This document shows positions 61,845-64,000 of a stretch of DNA of 64,000 nt, one piece after another. The number at the start of each line of letters is the position of its first letter. The stretch's first letter is position 1. This DNA comes from Sandaracinaceae bacterium. Its GTDB lineage: Bacteria > Myxococcota_A > Polyangia > Polyangiales > Sandaracinaceae. The translations under genes were made by a program, and so were the position numbers. The stretch covers positions 1 through 64,000 of the forward strand of contig JAVJQK010000065.1 of the NCBI GenBank assembly GCA_040218145.1, written 5' to 3'. A model generated the notes under the pieces. The model ran no database searches and had not been told where the DNA came from. It worked only from the letters and a program-made list of their open reading frames with translations.

Positions 61845-63160
61845 AGGATCTGCCCACCGAGAGGCTCGAGAATCAGCTCCCGGACAAGGCGCCGCTCTAC
61901 TCGCACGGCGAGGCGGTCACGGAAGCCAACCGCTGCATCTACTGCTCGGACGCTCCCTGCGTAGAGGCCTGCCCGACCGGGATCGACATCCCGACCTTCA
62001 TTCACAAGATCGCGACCGACAACGTCAAGGGCTCCGCGCGCACGATCTTCCACGACAACCTCCTCGGCTACAGCTGCTCGCGCGTCTGCCCGGTGGAGGT
62101 GCTCTGCGCCGGGAGCTGCGTCTACAACCACTGGGGCCGGCCGCCGATCGAGATCGGTCGCCTTCAGCGCTACGCGACGGAGACGGCCCTGGCGAGAGAC
62201 GCCGAGCTGCTGAAGCGCACCCGCAAGGCGCCGACGGGCAAGAAGATCGCGTGCATCGGCGGCGGCCCCGCGTCGCTCGCGGCGGCGGGTCACCTCGCGC
62301 TCGACGGCCACACCGTGCACATCTACGAGAAGCGCGCCTACGCGGGCGGGCTCAACACGACCGGCGTCGCGCCCTACAAGCTCCACGCGCACGATTCGCT
62401 GAAGGAGGTCCAGATGATCCTGGCCCTCGGCGACATCGAGCTGAAGACCGGCGTCGAGATCGTCGACGGAGAAGCGAGCGACGGGCAGGTCTCGGCCCAG
62501 ACCCTGCTCGGCGACTACGACGCGATCTTCGTCGGCATCGGCCTCGGGCCCGACAACTTCCTCCACGTCGAGGGCGAGGACGGTCCGGGCGTGGTCGGCG
62601 CCACCGAGTACATCGAGCAGCTCAAGCTCGACCCGGAGGCGAAGCTCGACGGCATCCGCACGGCTATCGTGGTCGGCGGCGGCAACACGGCGATCGACGT
62701 CGCGCGCGAGCTCGCGCAGCTCGGCGTGCCGGAGGTCGCGATGGTCTATCGCAAGACCGAGGCCGCGATGAGCGGCTACGCGCACGAGATGGTCGGCGCC
62801 CGCAAGGACGGCGTCCGCCTGGTCGAGAACCGGCAGCCGGCCGCGGTGGTGCGCGACGGCGACCGGGTGGTCGGCCTCAAGGTGCGGGCCACGGACGACG
62901 GCGCGAGCGAGGAGACGATCCCCTGCGATCTGGTCGCGCTCGCGATCGGGCAGAGCCGGCTGACCCAGCTGGCCGCGGCGTTCGGTGAGGTCGAGCTCGA
63001 CGGCAAGGGCCGCGTGCGGGTCGACGCCGAGACGAACCGCACCGGAAACCCGAAGGTCTACGCGGGCGGCGACTGCGTCAACGGCGGCAAAGAGGTCGTC
63101 AACGCCGCCCAACACGGAAAGCTCGCCGCGCGAGCGATCACCGCCTCCCTGGGAGCCTGA
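61841..63160 (+). CDS. preT: NAD-dependent dihydropyrimidine dehydrogenase subunit PreT
   Basis: A 439-residue flavoprotein that takes electrons from NAD(P)H and passes them to PreA. The N-terminal iron-sulfur part has CIYCSDAPCVEACPTGIDIP and CSRVCPVEVLCAGSC. FAD and NAD sites are CIGGGPASLAAAGHLALDG and IVVGGGNTAIDVARELA, and VYAGGDCVNGGKEVVNAAQHGKLAA closes the FAD site. Length is close to E. coli PreT. The ATG overlaps the aminotransferase stop and preA follows 3 bp after the stop. Confidence 0.95.
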   Translation: MKDLPTERLENQLPDKAPLYSHGEAVTEANRCIYCSDAPCVEACPTGIDIPTFIHKIATDNVKGSARTIFHDNLLGYSCSRVCPVEVLCAGSCVYNHWGRPPIEIGRLQRYATETALARDAELLKRTRKAPTGKKIACIGGGPASLAAAGHLALDGHTVHIYEKRAYAGGLNTTGVAPYKLHAHDSLKEVQMILALGDIELKTGVEIVDGEASDGQVSAQTLLGDYDAIFVGIGLGPDNFLHVEGEDGPGVVGATEYIEQLKLDPEAKLDGIRTAIVVGGGNTAIDVARELAQLGVPEVAMVYRKTEAAMSGYAHEMVGARKDGVRLVENRQPAAVVRDGDRVVGLKVRATDDGASEETIPCDLVALAIGQSRLTQLAAAFGEVELDGKGRVRVDAETNRTGNPKVYAGGDCVNGGKEVVNAAQHGKLAARAITASLGA

Positions 63161-63163
63161 AGC

Positions 63164-64000
63164 ATGGCCGACCTGAGCATCGACTTCTGCGGCGTGAAGT
63201 CGCCCAACCCCTTCTGGCTGGCCAGCGCGCCGCCCACCAACACCGGCGACCAGGTCAAGCGCGCGTTCGACGCGGGCTGGGGCGGCGCGGTGTGGAAGAC
63301 CCTCGGCAACCCGATCGTGAACGTGTCGAGCCGCTTCGGCGGGGTCGACTACGGCTCCACGCGCATGATGGGGCTCAACAACATCGAGCTGATCACGGAC
63401 CGGCCTCTCGAGGTGAACCTCAAAGAGATGCTCGACGTGAAGAAGCAGTACCCGAAGAACCTGCTGATCGCGTCCTTGATGGTCGACACCCGCGAGGAGT
63501 GGCACGAGATCATCCAGAAGGTCGAGGACGTCGGCTCGGATCTGATCGAGCTCAACTTCGGTTGCCCCCACGGCATGTGCGAGCGCGGCATGGGCTCGGC
63601 CGTCGGCGCGGAGCCGGAGGTCCTCAAGGCCATCGTCGGCTGGGTGATGGAGAAGGCGAGCATCCCCGTCATCGTGAAGCTCACGCCGAACGTGGGCGAC
63701 ATCGCCGAGCCCGCCACCGCGGCCTACGAGGCGGGCGCGGACGCGGTGAGCCTGATCAACACCGTCAAGTCGATCGTCGGCGTGGACCTCGACAAGATGG
63801 TCCCGCTCCCCGTCGTGGGCAACGGCTCGAGCAACGGCGGCTACTGCGGCCCGGCCGTGAAGCCCATCGCGCTCCACCTGCTCGGCCAGACCGCGAAGGT
63901 CTTCCCGAAGCCCATCAGCGGCATCGGCGGGATCAGCAACTGGCGCGACGCGGCGGAGTTCATGGCCCTCGGCTCGACCAGCGTGCAGGTCTGCACGGCG
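63164..64000 (+). CDS. preA: NAD-dependent dihydropyrimidine dehydrogenase subunit PreA (cut by window end)
   Basis: The 279 visible codons give an FMN-binding TIM-barrel like dihydroorotate dehydrogenase. FWLASAPPTNTGDQVKRAFDAGWGGAVWKTLG at the start, LNFGCPHGMCERGMGSAVG with the active-site cysteine, and IVKLTPNVGDIAEPA are typical. It reduces uracil and thymine, the first step of the pathway. The C-terminal iron-sulfur part lies beyond the window. Confidence 0.95.
   Translation, partial: MADLSIDFCGVKSPNPFWLASAPPTNTGDQVKRAFDAGWGGAVWKTLGNPIVNVSSRFGGVDYGSTRMMGLNNIELITDRPLEVNLKEMLDVKKQYPKNLLIASLMVDTREEWHEIIQKVEDVGSDLIELNFGCPHGMCERGMGSAVGAEPEVLKAIVGWVMEKASIPVIVKLTPNVGDIAEPATAAYEAGADAVSLINTVKSIVGVDLDKMVPLPVVGNGSSNGGYCGPAVKPIALHLLGQTAKVFPKPISGIGGISNWRDAAEFMALGSTSVQVCTA

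Noticed and set aside
1-64000. tRNA, rRNA, CRISPR, insertion sequence or prophage
   Set aside because: No T-loop GTTCRA patterns with cloverleaf context, no spaced repeats, and no transposase, integrase or phage proteins were seen.

Overview
The window is very GC-rich, with tightly packed genes, many GTG starts and many stop/start overlaps. Gene content points to a bacterium of the Myxococcota, probably the Polyangia/Sandaracinus side. The signs are eukaryote-like Ser/Thr kinases with zinc-ribbon or helical extensions, a probable DUF2378 protein (a family known mainly from myxobacteria), many lipoproteins with Cys-rich or FG-GAP repeats, a PEGA-like protein, a CheB-CheR hybrid histidine kinase and a sphingosine-1-phosphate-lyase-like enzyme. 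The taxon is inferred: there is no rRNA in the window and I could not search a database.

Layout. 1-244: a chain of palindromes in a non-coding stretch. 245-5747: a sigma54 response regulator and a CheB-CheR-PAS-kinase-receiver hybrid. 5779-13133: accessory genes (lipoprotein hydrolase, TesB thioesterase, LysR regulator, KptA, MscL with a zinc ribbon, lipoproteins). 13130-18316: a 1097-residue kinase coupled to a PEGA-like membrane protein, then a tetraheme cytochrome lipoprotein and its partner. 18380-23328: kinase, GntR regulator, Ntn-hydrolase and S1P-lyase-like enzyme, all on the minus strand and possibly one sphingolipid-related operon. 23393-26504: small helical protein, group 1/2 sigma factor, short-chain dehydrogenase.

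26570-37987 and 43323-47639 form a motility region. The first part holds a diguanylate cyclase, MotB, MotA, a FlhG-type ATPase fused to a PilZ domain, and a sugar cluster (NeuB-like synthase, GmhA-like isomerase, CMP-nonulosonate synthetase fused to a KdsC-like phosphatase, pyruvyl-transferase-family protein, methyltransferase), with a divergent Maf/DUF115 flagellin glycosyltransferase. The second part holds two flagellins, FliD, FliS and a FliT-like protein. The two parts are separated by a large lipoprotein and an outer-membrane barrel. TCAA-N15/16-CCGA(T) boxes upstream of flhG, motA, fliC1, fliC2 and fliD look like a shared sigma28-type promoter. Both flagellin leaders carry a hairpin with GGA in the loop.

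47674-55779: lipoproteins, an antiporter, YebC, a fatty-acid-hydroxylase-type membrane enzyme, a PASTA-like protein, an FG-GAP lipoprotein and orphan proteins. 55863-64000: a reductive pyrimidine catabolic cluster (MmsA, DUF2378-like protein, beta-ureidopropionase, dihydropyrimidinase, class III aminotransferase, PreT, and PreA cut off by the window end). It covers every step from uracil/thymine to acetyl-/propionyl-CoA. I saw no tRNA, rRNA, CRISPR array, transposase or phage gene.
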